A DNA stretch of 64,000 nucleotides, from the NCBI GenBank assembly GCA_002837415.1, contig PJCV01000001.1, positions 124,001 to 188,000 on the forward strand, read 5' to 3'. Shown here one piece after another: positions 50,724 to 59,487 of this stretch. The position numbers and the translations under genes are program-made. Under the pieces are notes generated by a model. That model made no database searches, was not told the DNA's origin, and saw only the letters and a program-made list of their open reading frames with translations. The DNA comes from Actinomycetales bacterium SN12 (GTDB taxonomy: Bacteria > Actinomycetota > Actinomycetes > Actinomycetales > Microbacteriaceae). Each line of letters begins with the position of its first letter. Position 1 is the first letter of the stretch.

Positions 50724-51140
50724 ATGAACAACATCACCATCAGCGTCAGCTTCCTCCCGCACGTCGACCCGGAGGCATCCCTCGTCTTCTATCGCGACAT
50801 CCTCGGCTTCGAGATCCGCAAGGACGTCGGCTACGAGGACATGCGGTGGATCACGGTGGGGCCGGCCGGTCAGCCCGACACGTCGATCGTCCTCACCCCT
50901 CCGGCAGTCGATCCGGGAATCAGCGATGACGAGCGCCGCACGATTCTCGAGCTGATGGCGAAGGGCAGCTACGCGGGCGTCGTGCTCACGGCCGACGACG
51001 TGGATGCCGCGTTCGCCGAGATCGAGGCGAAGGGCGCCGACGTGGTGCAGGAGCCGATCGATCAGCCCTACGGTGTGCGGGACTGCGCGTTCCGTGATCC
51101 TGCGGGTAACTTCGTCCGTATCAACCAGGCGATCGCCTGA
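50724..51140 (+). CDS. VOC family (glyoxalase/bleomycin-resistance fold) protein
   Basis: The 138-residue protein has the VOC pattern: ISVSFLPHVDPEASLVFYRD, GFEIRKDVGYEDMRWITVG, a middle segment GVVLTADDVDAAFAEIEAKG and VRDCAFRDPAGNFVRINQ. The FRDPxGN motif is typical for DUF-type glyoxalase folds. The family includes metal-dependent enzymes and drug-binding proteins. The neighbours (AraC, UvrA-like, methyltransferase) suggest drug binding, but this is inference. Confidence 0.88.
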   Translation: MNNITISVSFLPHVDPEASLVFYRDILGFEIRKDVGYEDMRWITVGPAGQPDTSIVLTPPAVDPGISDDERRTILELMAKGSYAGVVLTADDVDAAFAEIEAKGADVVQEPIDQPYGVRDCAFRDPAGNFVRINQAIA

Positions 51141-51187
51141 CGAGTGCGCCGCCCGGCATCCGCCCCCGCCCGATCGAAGGAAGCACC

Positions 51188-53539
51188 GTGCCACAGGACC
51201 ACCCCGCCGACAGCCATGATGTCATCCGCGTCGAGGGCGCCCGCGAGAACAACCTGAAGGACGTGTCGGTCAGCCTGCCGAAGCGACGCCTGACGGTGTT
51301 CACCGGGGTATCCGGCTCGGGCAAGAGCTCACTGGTGTTCGACACGATCGCCGCCGAGTCGCGGCGGATGATCGACGAGACCTACAGCGCGTTCGTACAG
51401 GGGTTCATGCCGTCCGTGCCGCGGCCTGACGTCGATGTGCTGGAGGGTCTCACCACCGCGATCATCGTCGATCAGGAGCGCCTCGGCGCCAACCCGCGCT
51501 CGACCGTCGGCACCGTGACAGATGCCAACGCGATGCTGCGCATCCTGTTCTCCAAGTTCGGCGAGCCGTACATCGGCGGGCCGACCGCCTTCTCGTTCAA
51601 CATCCCGACGCAGAAGGCCAGCGGGGTCATGACCGGGCCGAAGGGCGAGAAGAAGATCGTGAAGGACGTCGTGTACCTCGGCGGCATGTGCCCGCGCTGC
51701 GAGGGCAGGGGAGCGGTGTCGGACATCGACCTGACCCAGATCATCGACGAGTCGAAGTCGCTCGACGAGGGCGCGATCATGGTCCCCGGGTACACCGCCG
51801 ACGGATGGATGGTGAAGGGGTTCTCGCAGTCGGGCTTCTATCCCGCCGACAAGCCCATCGCGAAGTTCACCGAGAAGCAGCGCCAGCTGTTTCTGTACGG
51901 CGAGGTAACCAAGGTGAAGATCTCGGGCATCAACATGACCTATGAGGGGCTGATCCCCAAGATCACCAAGTCGATGCTCTCGAAGGACATCGACGCCCTG
52001 CAGCCGCACATCCGGGCGTTCGTCGAGCGGGTGGCGACGTTCCAGACGTGCCCGGAGTGCGACGGCACCCGGCTCACCGAGGGGGCGCGGTCATCGAAGA
52101 TCGACGGGCGCAGCATCGCCGATGTGTGCCGCATGCAGATCACCGACCTCGCGGAGTGGGTGCGGGCGCTGCAGCTGCCGGGCGCCGGGCCGTTGTTGGA
52201 CGGTCTGCGGGCGAACCTCGACGCATTCGTCTCGCTGGGTCTGGGGTATCTCAGCCTCGAACGCCCATCTGGCACATTGAGCGGGGGAGAGGCCCAGCGG
52301 ATCAAGCTGCTGCGGCACCTGGGATCATCGCTCACCGACGTGACCTACGTCTTCGATGAGCCGACGATCGGACTGCATCCGCACGACATCCAGCGGATGA
52401 ATGCGCTGCTGCTGCAGCTCCGCGACAAGGGCAACACGGTGCTCGTCGTCGAGCACAAGCCCGAGACGATCGCGATCGCCGATCGCATCGTCGATCTCGG
52501 CCCGGGAGCCGGCAGTGGCGGGGGCGAGATCTGCTTCGAGGGGACACTCGAGGAGCTCACCGCCAGCGACACACTGACCGGTCGTCACCTGCACGACCGC
52601 GTGGCGCTGAAGGATGCCGTGCGCGAGCGCACCGGGGTCATCGAGGTGCGCGGAGCCGACACGCACAACCTCCATGATGTCGATGTGGACGTGCCGACCG
52701 GGGTGCTCACGGTGGTCACCGGCGTCGCCGGATCGGGCAAGAGCTCCCTCGTGCACGGATCGATCGCGCCTCGCGAGGGCGTCGTCGCGATCGATCAGAC
52801 GGCGATCAAGGGGTCGCGGCGCAGCAATCCGGCGACCTACACAGGCCTGCTCGAGCCGATCCGCAAGGCGTTCGCCAAAGCCAACGGGGTGAAGCCGGCG
52901 CTGTTCAGCGCCAACAGCGAGGGCGCCTGCCCGACCTGCAAGGGGTCGGGTGTCATCGTCACCGAGCTCGGTTTCATGGACACGATCGAGACGCCCTGTG
53001 AGGACTGCGGGGGCAAGCGATTCCAGTCGGCGGTGCTGGAGTACCGGCTGGGCGGGCTCGACATCACCCAGGTGCTCGATCTGCCCGTCGCGGAGGCGCT
53101 GACGTTCTTCGCGGCACCGGAGACGAGGATCCCCGCCGCCGTGTCGATCCTGTCTCGCATGGCGGACGTCGGGCTGGGGTACCTGACGCTCGGCCAGCCG
53201 CTGGCGACGCTGTCGGGCGGTGAGCGCCAGCGGCTGAAGCTCGCCATCCAGATGGGGGAGACGGCCGAGGTGTACGTGCTCGACGAGCCGACCACCGGTC
53301 TGCACCTTGCCGACGTCGAGAACCTGCTGGGTCTGCTGGACCGACTGGTCGATGCCGGCCGGACGGTGATCGTCATCGAGCACCATCAGGCCGTGATGGC
53401 GCACGCAGACTGGATCATCGACATCGGACCGGGCGCCGGTCACGACGGCGGTCGCGTCGTCTTCGAGGGGACGCCCGCCGACCTGGTGCAATCGAGGTCG
53501 ACGCTGACGGGGGAGCACCTCGCGGAGTACGTCGCGTGA
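51188..53539 (+). CDS. UvrA-like ABC ATPase (short form, DrrC type)
   Basis: The protein has 783 residues, well below the about 950 of canonical UvrA. It contains two ABC modules: Walker A GVSGSGKSSLVFDTI with signature LSGGEAQRIKLLRHLG (about residue 364), and Walker A GVAGSGKSSLVHGSI (about 512) with LSGGERQRLKLAIQMGE (about 674) and VYVLDEPTTGLH. The second zinc site is complete (CPTCKGSG and CEDCGGKRF). The first keeps just one pair in MCPRCEGRG. Short UvrA paralogues such as DrrC protect producers from DNA-binding drugs. The start is a GTG at 51188 behind GGAAG. It overlaps the methyltransferase gene by GTGA. Confidence 0.9.
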   Translation: MPQDHPADSHDVIRVEGARENNLKDVSVSLPKRRLTVFTGVSGSGKSSLVFDTIAAESRRMIDETYSAFVQGFMPSVPRPDVDVLEGLTTAIIVDQERLGANPRSTVGTVTDANAMLRILFSKFGEPYIGGPTAFSFNIPTQKASGVMTGPKGEKKIVKDVVYLGGMCPRCEGRGAVSDIDLTQIIDESKSLDEGAIMVPGYTADGWMVKGFSQSGFYPADKPIAKFTEKQRQLFLYGEVTKVKISGINMTYEGLIPKITKSMLSKDIDALQPHIRAFVERVATFQTCPECDGTRLTEGARSSKIDGRSIADVCRMQITDLAEWVRALQLPGAGPLLDGLRANLDAFVSLGLGYLSLERPSGTLSGGEAQRIKLLRHLGSSLTDVTYVFDEPTIGLHPHDIQRMNALLLQLRDKGNTVLVVEHKPETIAIADRIVDLGPGAGSGGGEICFEGTLEELTASDTLTGRHLHDRVALKDAVRERTGVIEVRGADTHNLHDVDVDVPTGVLTVVTGVAGSGKSSLVHGSIAPREGVVAIDQTAIKGSRRSNPATYTGLLEPIRKAFAKANGVKPALFSANSEGACPTCKGSGVIVTELGFMDTIETPCEDCGGKRFQSAVLEYRLGGLDITQVLDLPVAEALTFFAAPETRIPAAVSILSRMADVGLGYLTLGQPLATLSGGERQRLKLAIQMGETAEVYVLDEPTTGLHLADVENLLGLLDRLVDAGRTVIVIEHHQAVMAHADWIIDIGPGAGHDGGRVVFEGTPADLVQSRSTLTGEHLAEYVA

Positions 53540-54339
53540 CGCACCAGGACGCCATCGACGCGCGCATCCAGTCGTACTACGCGGAGGTGTTCGACGAGCA
53601 CGCGCGCCTGACCACGCGTTCGCCACAGGGCCCGGTAGAGTTCCTGCGCACGCAGGAGATCGTGCGGGCGCGTCTCGCGCCCGGTCGCGTGGTCGACATC
53701 GGCGGCGGCTCGGGAATCCACGCACGCGCGCTGCAGCGCGACGGCTTCGACGTGCAGCTGATCGACCCGGTGCCCCGGCACGTCGAGCAGGCCCGGTCGG
53801 ACGGTCTGCACGCGCAGGTCGCGGATGCCCGCGCGCTGCCGTTCCCGGACGCCGTGTTCGACGGTGCTCTGCTGCTCGGACCGCTCTACCATCTGTCCTC
53901 CCGCGACGACCGGCTGCAGGCGCTGCGGGAAGCGGCTCGGGTCGTCGCACCGGGCGGTTTCGTCTTCGCCGCCGGATTGTCCCGCTACATCGCCTTCGGC
54001 ATGGCGAGCCTCGGGCGGCCCGTGCCCGAGCCGTATCCGGCGGAGTGGACGGCGCTGACCGCGCACGGGACACCGCCGGCCGGCCTGCGGTTCCCTGCCG
54101 GTCATTTCCACACTGCGGAAGAACTGGGGGAGGAGGTGAGCGCTGCGGGGCTGCGGCTGCTGGAGGTCGTGGGCGTGGAAGGGCCCGCCGGCGCGCTGCT
54201 GGAATCCGTCGAAAGCGCCAGCGCTGAGCTCATCGAGGCCTCGCTCACGGTGGCGCGCGCCGCGGCATCCGTCCCGGGCATCCGCGACATGAGCGCGCAT
54301 CTCATCGCCGTGGCGCAGGTGGACGCACGTAGGGTGTGA
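53536..54339 (+). CDS. Class I SAM-dependent methyltransferase
   Basis: The 267-residue protein has motif I RVVDIGGGSGIHARALQRDG, the acidic loop DVQLIDPVPRHVEQA, motif II-like AQVADARALPFPDAVFDGAL with LLLGPLYHL, and REAARVVAPGGFVFAAG as motif III. It resembles small-molecule methyltransferases of the UbiE type. The coupled position behind the UvrA-like gene suggests a shared function, for example modifying a drug or signal, but the substrate cannot be read. Confidence 0.88.
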   Translation: MTHQDAIDARIQSYYAEVFDEHARLTTRSPQGPVEFLRTQEIVRARLAPGRVVDIGGGSGIHARALQRDGFDVQLIDPVPRHVEQARSDGLHAQVADARALPFPDAVFDGALLLGPLYHLSSRDDRLQALREAARVVAPGGFVFAAGLSRYIAFGMASLGRPVPEPYPAEWTALTAHGTPPAGLRFPAGHFHTAEELGEEVSAAGLRLLEVVGVEGPAGALLESVESASAELIEASLTVARAAASVPGIRDMSAHLIAVAQVDARRV

Positions 54340-54362
54340 GCATCCGGACGGAAGGATCAGTC

Positions 54363-54545
54363 ATGTACGAGGACGAGCATGTGAACACGGGCGACGAGCC
54401 GACGCAGACGCAAGTGCCCGCGCCGGGCGAGGCGACCGTTCCCGAGATCGAGCAGGACGAGACGATCGCGCCGCGCCCCGAGGAGGAGATCGCCGACGTG
54501 CTGCGTGCAGAGCCCGACACGGCGGACCATTCCCGAAACGGATAA
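54363..54545 (+). CDS. Small acidic hypothetical protein (60 aa)
   Basis: From the ATG at 54363, with AAGGA seven bases before it, a protein of 60 residues follows. It is very acidic, Pro- and Thr-containing and probably disordered (EIEQDETIAPRPEEEIADVL). A GTG at 54336 overlapping the methyltransferase stop would add nine residues. It has no recognisable family. Similar short acidic tails are common in Microbacteriaceae annotation, and its reality rests on the ribosome binding site and operon position. Confidence 0.5.
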   Translation: MYEDEHVNTGDEPTQTQVPAPGEATVPEIEQDETIAPRPEEEIADVLRAEPDTADHSRNG

Positions 54546-54559
54546 GCCGACGCCGATTC

Positions 54560-55888
54560 TCAGAAGGAGCGTGTTTCACCAGCACGATCGCGGTATCCTC
54601 GCGCAACCTCCCCTTCGATCACCTGTTCGACTCGGTCAGCGAGGTCCGCGATCAAGTCCCGGTCTGCTGGCACGACTTCATCCGCAATGCCGGCCAGAAC
54701 GAGGTCGCGTTGGCGGCGTATCTCCTGTCGCTGCTCCTCGTCCCTGGCAGTGCGGGCGCAGTCACGAAGCAGTCGCAGAAGAGCAGTCAGCACGATCGGT
54801 TCGCGCGATCCATATCGTCTTACCGGCGCGCACACCAGGTCAAGGTAGTAGCGGTGATCGCGGTCGGGCGTGAGGACGCGAACATTCCCTGCCGCGTCGT
54901 GATGGGCCTGCGTGCCGAGCTGTCTACTCTGCAATTGAGTGAGGAGATCCGCGGAGTGACCAAGGCTGGTGGCAGCGGTGACCGGATCGTTGATTCCGGG
55001 AGAGATCGCCTTCACGGCGATGTCGGTCAACTGGCGCAACCCGAATGCGACGTCCTGGTCTGACGTACGCTCGGAACCGATTTCGATTGCGACTGCCGCG
55101 CGGTCACTGACGGCTTTCACGGCGTTCGGTGCCGCGCCCTTTCCCCAGACGATACCGAGGGGTGCCCCTGCCACCACGTGGTCGCCAGGGCGGACGTCGA
55201 GACGCACGATGAGGTCATGCTTGTGCGCCACCTCGACGAGGACCTCGGGATGGATTTCGCGGACGAAGCCGCTTCGCGCGGCCCCGAACACGGTCCCTTT
55301 CACGTGCTGCTCGAGTCCTGATTCTGGCTTCTTGCTGGTATCTCCGTAGCCTGGATAGGTCTGGGCTATTGTTCTGGAGGCCTCCTGATGGACGGCCACC
55401 ATCATCGTGTCAACTCGCAGCGTCCGGACGAGGTGCCCCACGAACGCCAGGAGGGCCCCGGCCGAGGCGATGCCCAACACGTAGACCAGAACGATGACGG
55501 CCACGGGCAGCGGCTGCTCCGTCCGGATACCCCGCAGCGCGGTGAGTGACACTACGAATGTCGAGAGCATCACCGCGAGCACGGCTTGCGTGACCGGATC
55601 GCGTGCGAACTCGCGGAGCAAGCGCGGTGAGAATTGCTGAGAGGCAAGTTGCAACGCGACTACCGTGATGGAGAAAGTTAGCGTCGCGGCTGCCATCACT
55701 GCAGTTCCGACCAGCTGCACGAGGGCGGAAGCTCCTGCGGCGTCGCCTGGCCACAGCCAGGACTGATGCCCGACGGGCGACTGGATGGGCATCAGAGCGA
55801 GCGTGAGCACGAGGGCCAGCAGGGACGCTGACATCGGCCAGAACCACATGGAGGCTCTGAGGCTCTCCCACGAGATCCGCACCTTCAC
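54560..55888 (-). CDS. DUF2254 family membrane protein
   Basis: The 442-residue protein has four hydrophobic segments in its first 150 residues (MWFWPMSASLLALVLTLALM, VGTAVMAAATLTFSITVVAL, VLAVMLSTFVVSLTALRGI, VIVLVYVLGIASAGALLAFV) and a soluble C-terminal part with FVREIHPEVLVEVAHKHDLI, RPGDHVVAGAPLGIVWG and AVKAISPGINDPVTAATSLG. The last motif is diagnostic of DUF2254. Function is unknown. Its less uniform codon choice than the neighbours could point to transfer. Confidence 0.88.
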   Translation of the reverse strand: MKVRISWESLRASMWFWPMSASLLALVLTLALMPIQSPVGHQSWLWPGDAAGASALVQLVGTAVMAAATLTFSITVVALQLASQQFSPRLLREFARDPVTQAVLAVMLSTFVVSLTALRGIRTEQPLPVAVIVLVYVLGIASAGALLAFVGHLVRTLRVDTMMVAVHQEASRTIAQTYPGYGDTSKKPESGLEQHVKGTVFGAARSGFVREIHPEVLVEVAHKHDLIVRLDVRPGDHVVAGAPLGIVWGKGAAPNAVKAVSDRAAVAIEIGSERTSDQDVAFGLRQLTDIAVKAISPGINDPVTAATSLGHSADLLTQLQSRQLGTQAHHDAAGNVRVLTPDRDHRYYLDLVCAPVRRYGSREPIVLTALLRLLRDCARTARDEEQRQEIRRQRDLVLAGIADEVVPADRDLIADLADRVEQVIEGEVARGYRDRAGETRSF

Positions 55889-56011
55889 CCTCGTTCCCCG
55901 TCCTCGACCATGGCTTCACACTAGCGACCGAGGTTCCGTCAGATGAAGTTCGCTCTTCTGTCCGGTGCATCCGCACAGCAACGATAAGCCGATAATGCAC
56001 ATTATGTCAGA

Positions 56012-56488
56012 TCAAGCAGGAACGGACCTCTCCTGCTTCGACTCTGCGGAAGGCAGATAGAGATCCAGGTTGCGCATCATCTCGACGAGCAGCTCTCGGA
56101 GCTGGTCCAGCTGCCCTGAGTCCAGTCCTCCGTCGTAGCGGTCGCCTTCTCGCGTGGTTCGCTGCACGGCATGCAGCAGCTCGGTGCCCGCTTCGGTGAT
56201 GAGGCACTCCAGGATCCTGCCGTGCGAAGGATGTGGAGTGCGCTCGACCAATCCCCGCTCCACCAAGCCGGAGATCGCCGTAGACATCGACTGCGGCGTC
56301 ACGCCCGAGCGCGCGCTCAGCGTCGCGCCGGACAGTCCCCCAGGGTGAGCGACGTCGAGGATCGCCAATGCCGAGAGCTGTGACTGCGTCAGTCCGAATG
56401 CGCGCAGATCCTCGTCCAGCCGTTGCGACAGCGCCGCGTTCACGCGCCGCAGCAGATAAGGCACTCGCCGCCCGAAATCCTCCGCCAT
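56012..56488 (-). CDS. MarR family transcriptional regulator
   Basis: The 158-residue protein has the winged helix core SQLSALAILDVAHPGGLSGA, TLSARSGVTPQSMSTAISGL and VERGLVERTPHPSHGRIL (wing with Asp/His-Gly-Arg), flanked by dimerisation helices. A GGGGGAGAG precedes the ATG at 56488. It is divergent from a VOC gene and a perfect 34-bp palindrome covers the start region of both, so it very probably represses both genes until a small molecule binds. Confidence 0.9.
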   Translation of the reverse strand: MAEDFGRRVPYLLRRVNAALSQRLDEDLRAFGLTQSQLSALAILDVAHPGGLSGATLSARSGVTPQSMSTAISGLVERGLVERTPHPSHGRILECLITEAGTELLHAVQRTTREGDRYDGGLDSGQLDQLRELLVEMMRNLDLYLPSAESKQERSVPA

Positions 56489-56504
56489 CTCTCCCCCTTC
56501 GTCG

Positions 56505-56538
56505 TTCACAACATATCAGGCGCCTGATATGTTGTGAA
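56505..56538. promoter_or_regulatory. Perfect 34-bp palindromic operator
   Basis: Bases 56505-56521 (starting TTCACAACATATCAGG) are the exact inverse complement of 56522-56538. The palindrome sits between the divergent MarR and VOC genes, 16 bases from the MarR start and 40 bases from the VOC start. Its AT-rich centre-flanks can include both -10 regions. A MarR dimer site is usually 16-20 bp, so it may take two dimers or a larger complex. Confidence 0.8.
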
Positions 56539-56578
56539 TCCTGCCGAACACGCAGGCCAGAACAGACAGGACCGCTGT

Positions 56579-56977
56579 ATGAAACTCGCCTCCATTCGCC
56601 TTCTCACCAGTCGCCTCGACGAGATGGTGGAGTTCTACGACCATCTCACCGGATCGACGTTCCAACGGCCCGCCCCCGTCTTCGCGGAACTCGTCACCGC
56701 TGGTGGATCTCTTGCGATCGGCTCCGACGCGACCCTCCCCCTCTTCCCCGGTACGGGACTGACCGTGGCATCGAATTCGAGCGCGATCATCGAATTCCAG
56801 GTCGACGACGTGGACCAGGAACGCGCGCGGCTCAGCGATCACGTCGAGGTGCTGCAAGAGCCGACCACCATGCCCTGGGGCAACCGTGCCATGATGCTGG
56901 CTGACCCCGACGGCAACCGAGTCAACCTCTACACGCCACTCACACCAGAGGCGAAGGCCCGCTTCGCCGGGAGATGA
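56579..56977 (+). CDS. VOC family protein
   Basis: The 132-residue protein has the VOC layout: KLASIRLLTSRLDEMVEFYD, PVFAELVTAGGSLAIGSDAT, SAIIEFQVDDVDQERARLSD and WGNRAMMLADPDGNRVNLYT. The DPDGN motif and short length resemble bleomycin-resistance/glyoxalase folds. Divergent MarR control points to a response to a toxic compound. Substrate unknown. The ATG at 56579 is preferred over an upstream start because that would begin inside the operator. Confidence 0.88.
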   Translation: MKLASIRLLTSRLDEMVEFYDHLTGSTFQRPAPVFAELVTAGGSLAIGSDATLPLFPGTGLTVASNSSAIIEFQVDDVDQERARLSDHVEVLQEPTTMPWGNRAMMLADPDGNRVNLYTPLTPEAKARFAGR

Positions 56978-57024
56978 GCGCTCCTCCGGGAAGCTTGTTC
57001 CATGACTGAAGGCGAGCAGAGACC

Positions 57025-57420
57025 TTGAATCACCAAGAACTGGAAACCCTAATTCTGACGATCATTCCCGATCGCTCGTCGACCCCCTGCCTGTTCGTCT
57101 GGGCTGCGAGCGGCCAGCCGACTCCCGCATACATCACTCTGATTCCTCGATCGGACGGAACTGTGGGCGCCACGGTCGGAGACGACCGTGCGTCATGGCG
57201 GCCGTGGGTGGATGAACACGCCAATGAGCTGGTATTTCCTGATGAAGACACGGCGTGCCGGTGGGCTTGGGAGAAGATCAAGCAGTCTCGACGTCCACAG
57301 CGTCCGCGAACGCCAGAGGAGGAGGCGAAGGCTCTCCAGGACGGGGAAGAAGCGCGCCGCCGCTACGCGGCTATCCTCGACGAATCCTCACCAGGAACAA
57401 GGGGTCCTTCGCAATCGTGA
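57025..57420 (+). CDS. Small hypothetical protein, first of a tandem pair
   Basis: The 131-residue protein, starting with TTG at 57025, is paralogous to the next gene product. Both begin MNH-x-EL, share a segment like LFVWAASGQPTPAYITLIPR with DGT following, and keep PDEDTACRWAWEKIKQSR. The C terminus is charged and helical. No known family is recognised. The CRWAWxxIK block recalls small immunity-type proteins, which is only an impression. The pair stands alone between the VOC gene and the kinase gene. Confidence 0.7.
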   Translation: MNHQELETLILTIIPDRSSTPCLFVWAASGQPTPAYITLIPRSDGTVGATVGDDRASWRPWVDEHANELVFPDEDTACRWAWEKIKQSRRPQRPRTPEEEAKALQDGEEARRRYAAILDESSPGTRGPSQS

Positions 57421-57442
57421 CGTTTGCTGATCTCTGAGAAGC

Positions 57443-57829
57443 ATGAATCACAACGAACTGAAGCATCTCGTCGAGGACCTCGTGTCGCCGGCTTTCGCTC
57501 CCTACATGTTCACGTGGGTGGAGCGCGGTGACGCCCCACCTTCGTTCGTGAGCCTGATTCCGCAGGATGACGGCACGATCATCGCGACCTACGGGGATCA
57601 GCGAACGAAGGCGGAGCCGGTTCTCGACGATTCTGGCGCTCGCGTCGTCTTCTCCGACGAGGATCGTGCGTGCCGGTGGGCATGGGCGGAGATCAAGGAA
57701 GCGCGGACGCCCCCGAGCGCCTCGACTGAGCCACAGCAGCGGCGAGCCGAGAAGAGCGCGACTCAGCAAGACGAACGCATGCGTGCTCTTGAGCACGGGG
57801 AGCCCGGCGAGCAGCTCCGGCGCCCCTAG
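57443..57829 (+). CDS. Small hypothetical protein, second of a tandem pair
   Basis: The 128-residue protein is a paralogue of the preceding gene product, similar over its first 90 residues: MNHNELKHLVEDLV, MFTWVERGDAPPSFVSLIPQ, SDEDRACRWAWAEIKEAR. The C-terminal tail differs and is rich in Gln and Glu. The genes are 22 bases apart. Its stop overlaps the last four bases of the convergent kinase gene. Function unknown. Confidence 0.72.
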   Translation: MNHNELKHLVEDLVSPAFAPYMFTWVERGDAPPSFVSLIPQDDGTIIATYGDQRTKAEPVLDDSGARVVFSDEDRACRWAWAEIKEARTPPSASTEPQQRRAEKSATQQDERMRALEHGEPGEQLRRP

Positions 57830-59385
57830 CTGGCGGATGGCTGCGGGCTCGACAGGGTCACACCGTCCAGCTCCCCCTCGACTCCCCCTTCCGGCGTCGG
57901 CTCCGCCTCGTCCTCTTGCTGCTCCTCCGCGTCGTCGGCGTCCTCCCGAGCTTTCTCCGCATCCTTCTCAGCCTTCTCCGCGGCCTTGCGCTGCTCTTCG
58001 GCAGCCTTCTCCGCGGCCTTGCGCTGCTCTTCAGCTGCCTTCTCCGCGGCCTTGCGCTGGTCTTCGGCAGCCTTCTCCGCTTCTTTCGCAGCCTTCTCCT
58101 GCGCCTTGCGATCCGAGTTCGCGTCCGTGTCGGTCTGCGGGTCGTCTGCCTGTTCACCAGGCGCGTTCGCGGGCACGGCCGGCGTTGCGGGTGCGGATGG
58201 TCGGGTGTCGGCGGGGTCGGTTGCCGCAGGCTCCGGCGCGCCACCTCCCAGCATCCATGCACCCGCGAGCACAGAAGCGGCGATCGCCGCAGCTGCCGCC
58301 GTCCCGATGACCCCGACCCGTCGCCGCTTGGCACGGCTCTCGACATCTGACTTCTGCGACGGCGTCGGCAGCACGCCCGTCGACACCGGAGCAGGGGCCG
58401 CGCCCGGCTGCACGCGCGTCGGCGTGGTCAGCGCGGCTGTCGCCGCCTCCGCTGAGACCGTCGAGGCGGCTGCGGCAGGCGCGCCCGCAGCCAGCGCAGC
58501 GGCCGCGACGGCGGCTGGCATCGGTGGTCGTGGCGGCGGCGCGGAGGCGGCGGCGAGATCGGATGCTGCGGTGAAGGCCTCCGATGCGAGCGGGCGGTCG
58601 CCTGGATCGAGCGCCGTCATGGACGTCAGCAGGTTCGACCATGCCGGCCCGAGGTCTGTCGGGACCTCCGGCGCCGTGGTCAGCCTCGCCATCGCGGCGC
58701 CGATGCCCTCGGACTGCGGGAACGCGCGGCTGCCGGTGAGCGCCTCGAGCATCACGAGTCCGAGCGAGTAGATGTCTGCCGGCGGCGCGGGCATCGCGCC
58801 CTGAAGCTGTTCCGGGGCGATGTAGGCGGCCGTTCCGATCACGATGCCGGGAGATGTGAGGCGGGCTGCATCGACCAGGGCCGAGATGCCGAAGTCGGCG
58901 AGCTTCGCCCCCGACCGGCTGGCGGGAAACGGCGCCTGGGATATGAGCACGTTCGACGGCTTGATGTCCCGATGCACGATGCCCGCACTGTGCACGATGT
59001 GCAGTGCCTCCGCGAGATCAGTGGTGAGCGCCGCGACATCTGCGGGAGCGAGGGGCCCCTGAGCGATCCGTTCGGCCAGCGTCGGCCCGTCCACGAACTC
59101 CATCACCAGGTATTCGGGGCGTCCTGGTACGAGCTGCGCGTCGTAGAGAGTGACGAGCGCCGGGTGATTGAGCGAGGCGAGGGCGGTCATCTCACCCCGC
59201 GCTCGACCCGCCGACGCGTCGTCGCCTTCCAGTTCGCTGCGCAGCAGCTTGATCGCGACGGTGCGCCCGAGAAGGGTGTCCTGCGCGCGGTACACCCGCG
59301 CCATCCCTCCCTGGCCGACGCACTCGAGGAGCTGGTAGCGCCCGTCGATCAGGCCAGAGGTGGGCAGCGAATCATGGCCTGTCAT
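57826..59385 (-). CDS. Membrane Ser/Thr protein kinase (PknB-like)
   Basis: The 519-residue protein has a complete kinase domain (about 17-275): glycine loop VGQGGMARVYRA, ATP-binding Lys46, HRDIKPSN with catalytic Asp140, DFG at 164-166 and the APE-like IAPEQL. A Pro/Ala linker leads to a membrane helix at about 357-380. The extracytoplasmic part has no PASTA domain. It holds three copies of an 11-residue repeat (KAAEEQRKAAE type, about 430-475) and an acidic tail. GGGAGG precedes the ATG. Confidence 0.93.
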   Translation of the reverse strand: MTGHDSLPTSGLIDGRYQLLECVGQGGMARVYRAQDTLLGRTVAIKLLRSELEGDDASAGRARGEMTALASLNHPALVTLYDAQLVPGRPEYLVMEFVDGPTLAERIAQGPLAPADVAALTTDLAEALHIVHSAGIVHRDIKPSNVLISQAPFPASRSGAKLADFGISALVDAARLTSPGIVIGTAAYIAPEQLQGAMPAPPADIYSLGLVMLEALTGSRAFPQSEGIGAAMARLTTAPEVPTDLGPAWSNLLTSMTALDPGDRPLASEAFTAASDLAAASAPPPRPPMPAAVAAAALAAGAPAAAASTVSAEAATAALTTPTRVQPGAAPAPVSTGVLPTPSQKSDVESRAKRRRVGVIGTAAAAAIAASVLAGAWMLGGGAPEPAATDPADTRPSAPATPAVPANAPGEQADDPQTDTDANSDRKAQEKAAKEAEKAAEDQRKAAEKAAEEQRKAAEKAAEEQRKAAEKAEKDAEKAREDADDAEEQQEDEAEPTPEGGVEGELDGVTLSSPQPSAS

Positions 59386-59487
59386 CGAGTCCTCCCGTCG
59401 CCTGTTCGGGTGCCCGGCGACGACAGCACTCTAGGTCGACGCGGGCGGCAGCCCGATGGCCTTGACAGCCGAGGAGCCCGCATTCGA

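Noticed and set aside
57960..58095. Regular 33-bp repeats that could suggest a CRISPR array
   Set aside because: The repeats are head to tail without spacers, stay in the kinase reading frame and encode the KAAEEQRKAAE repeat.
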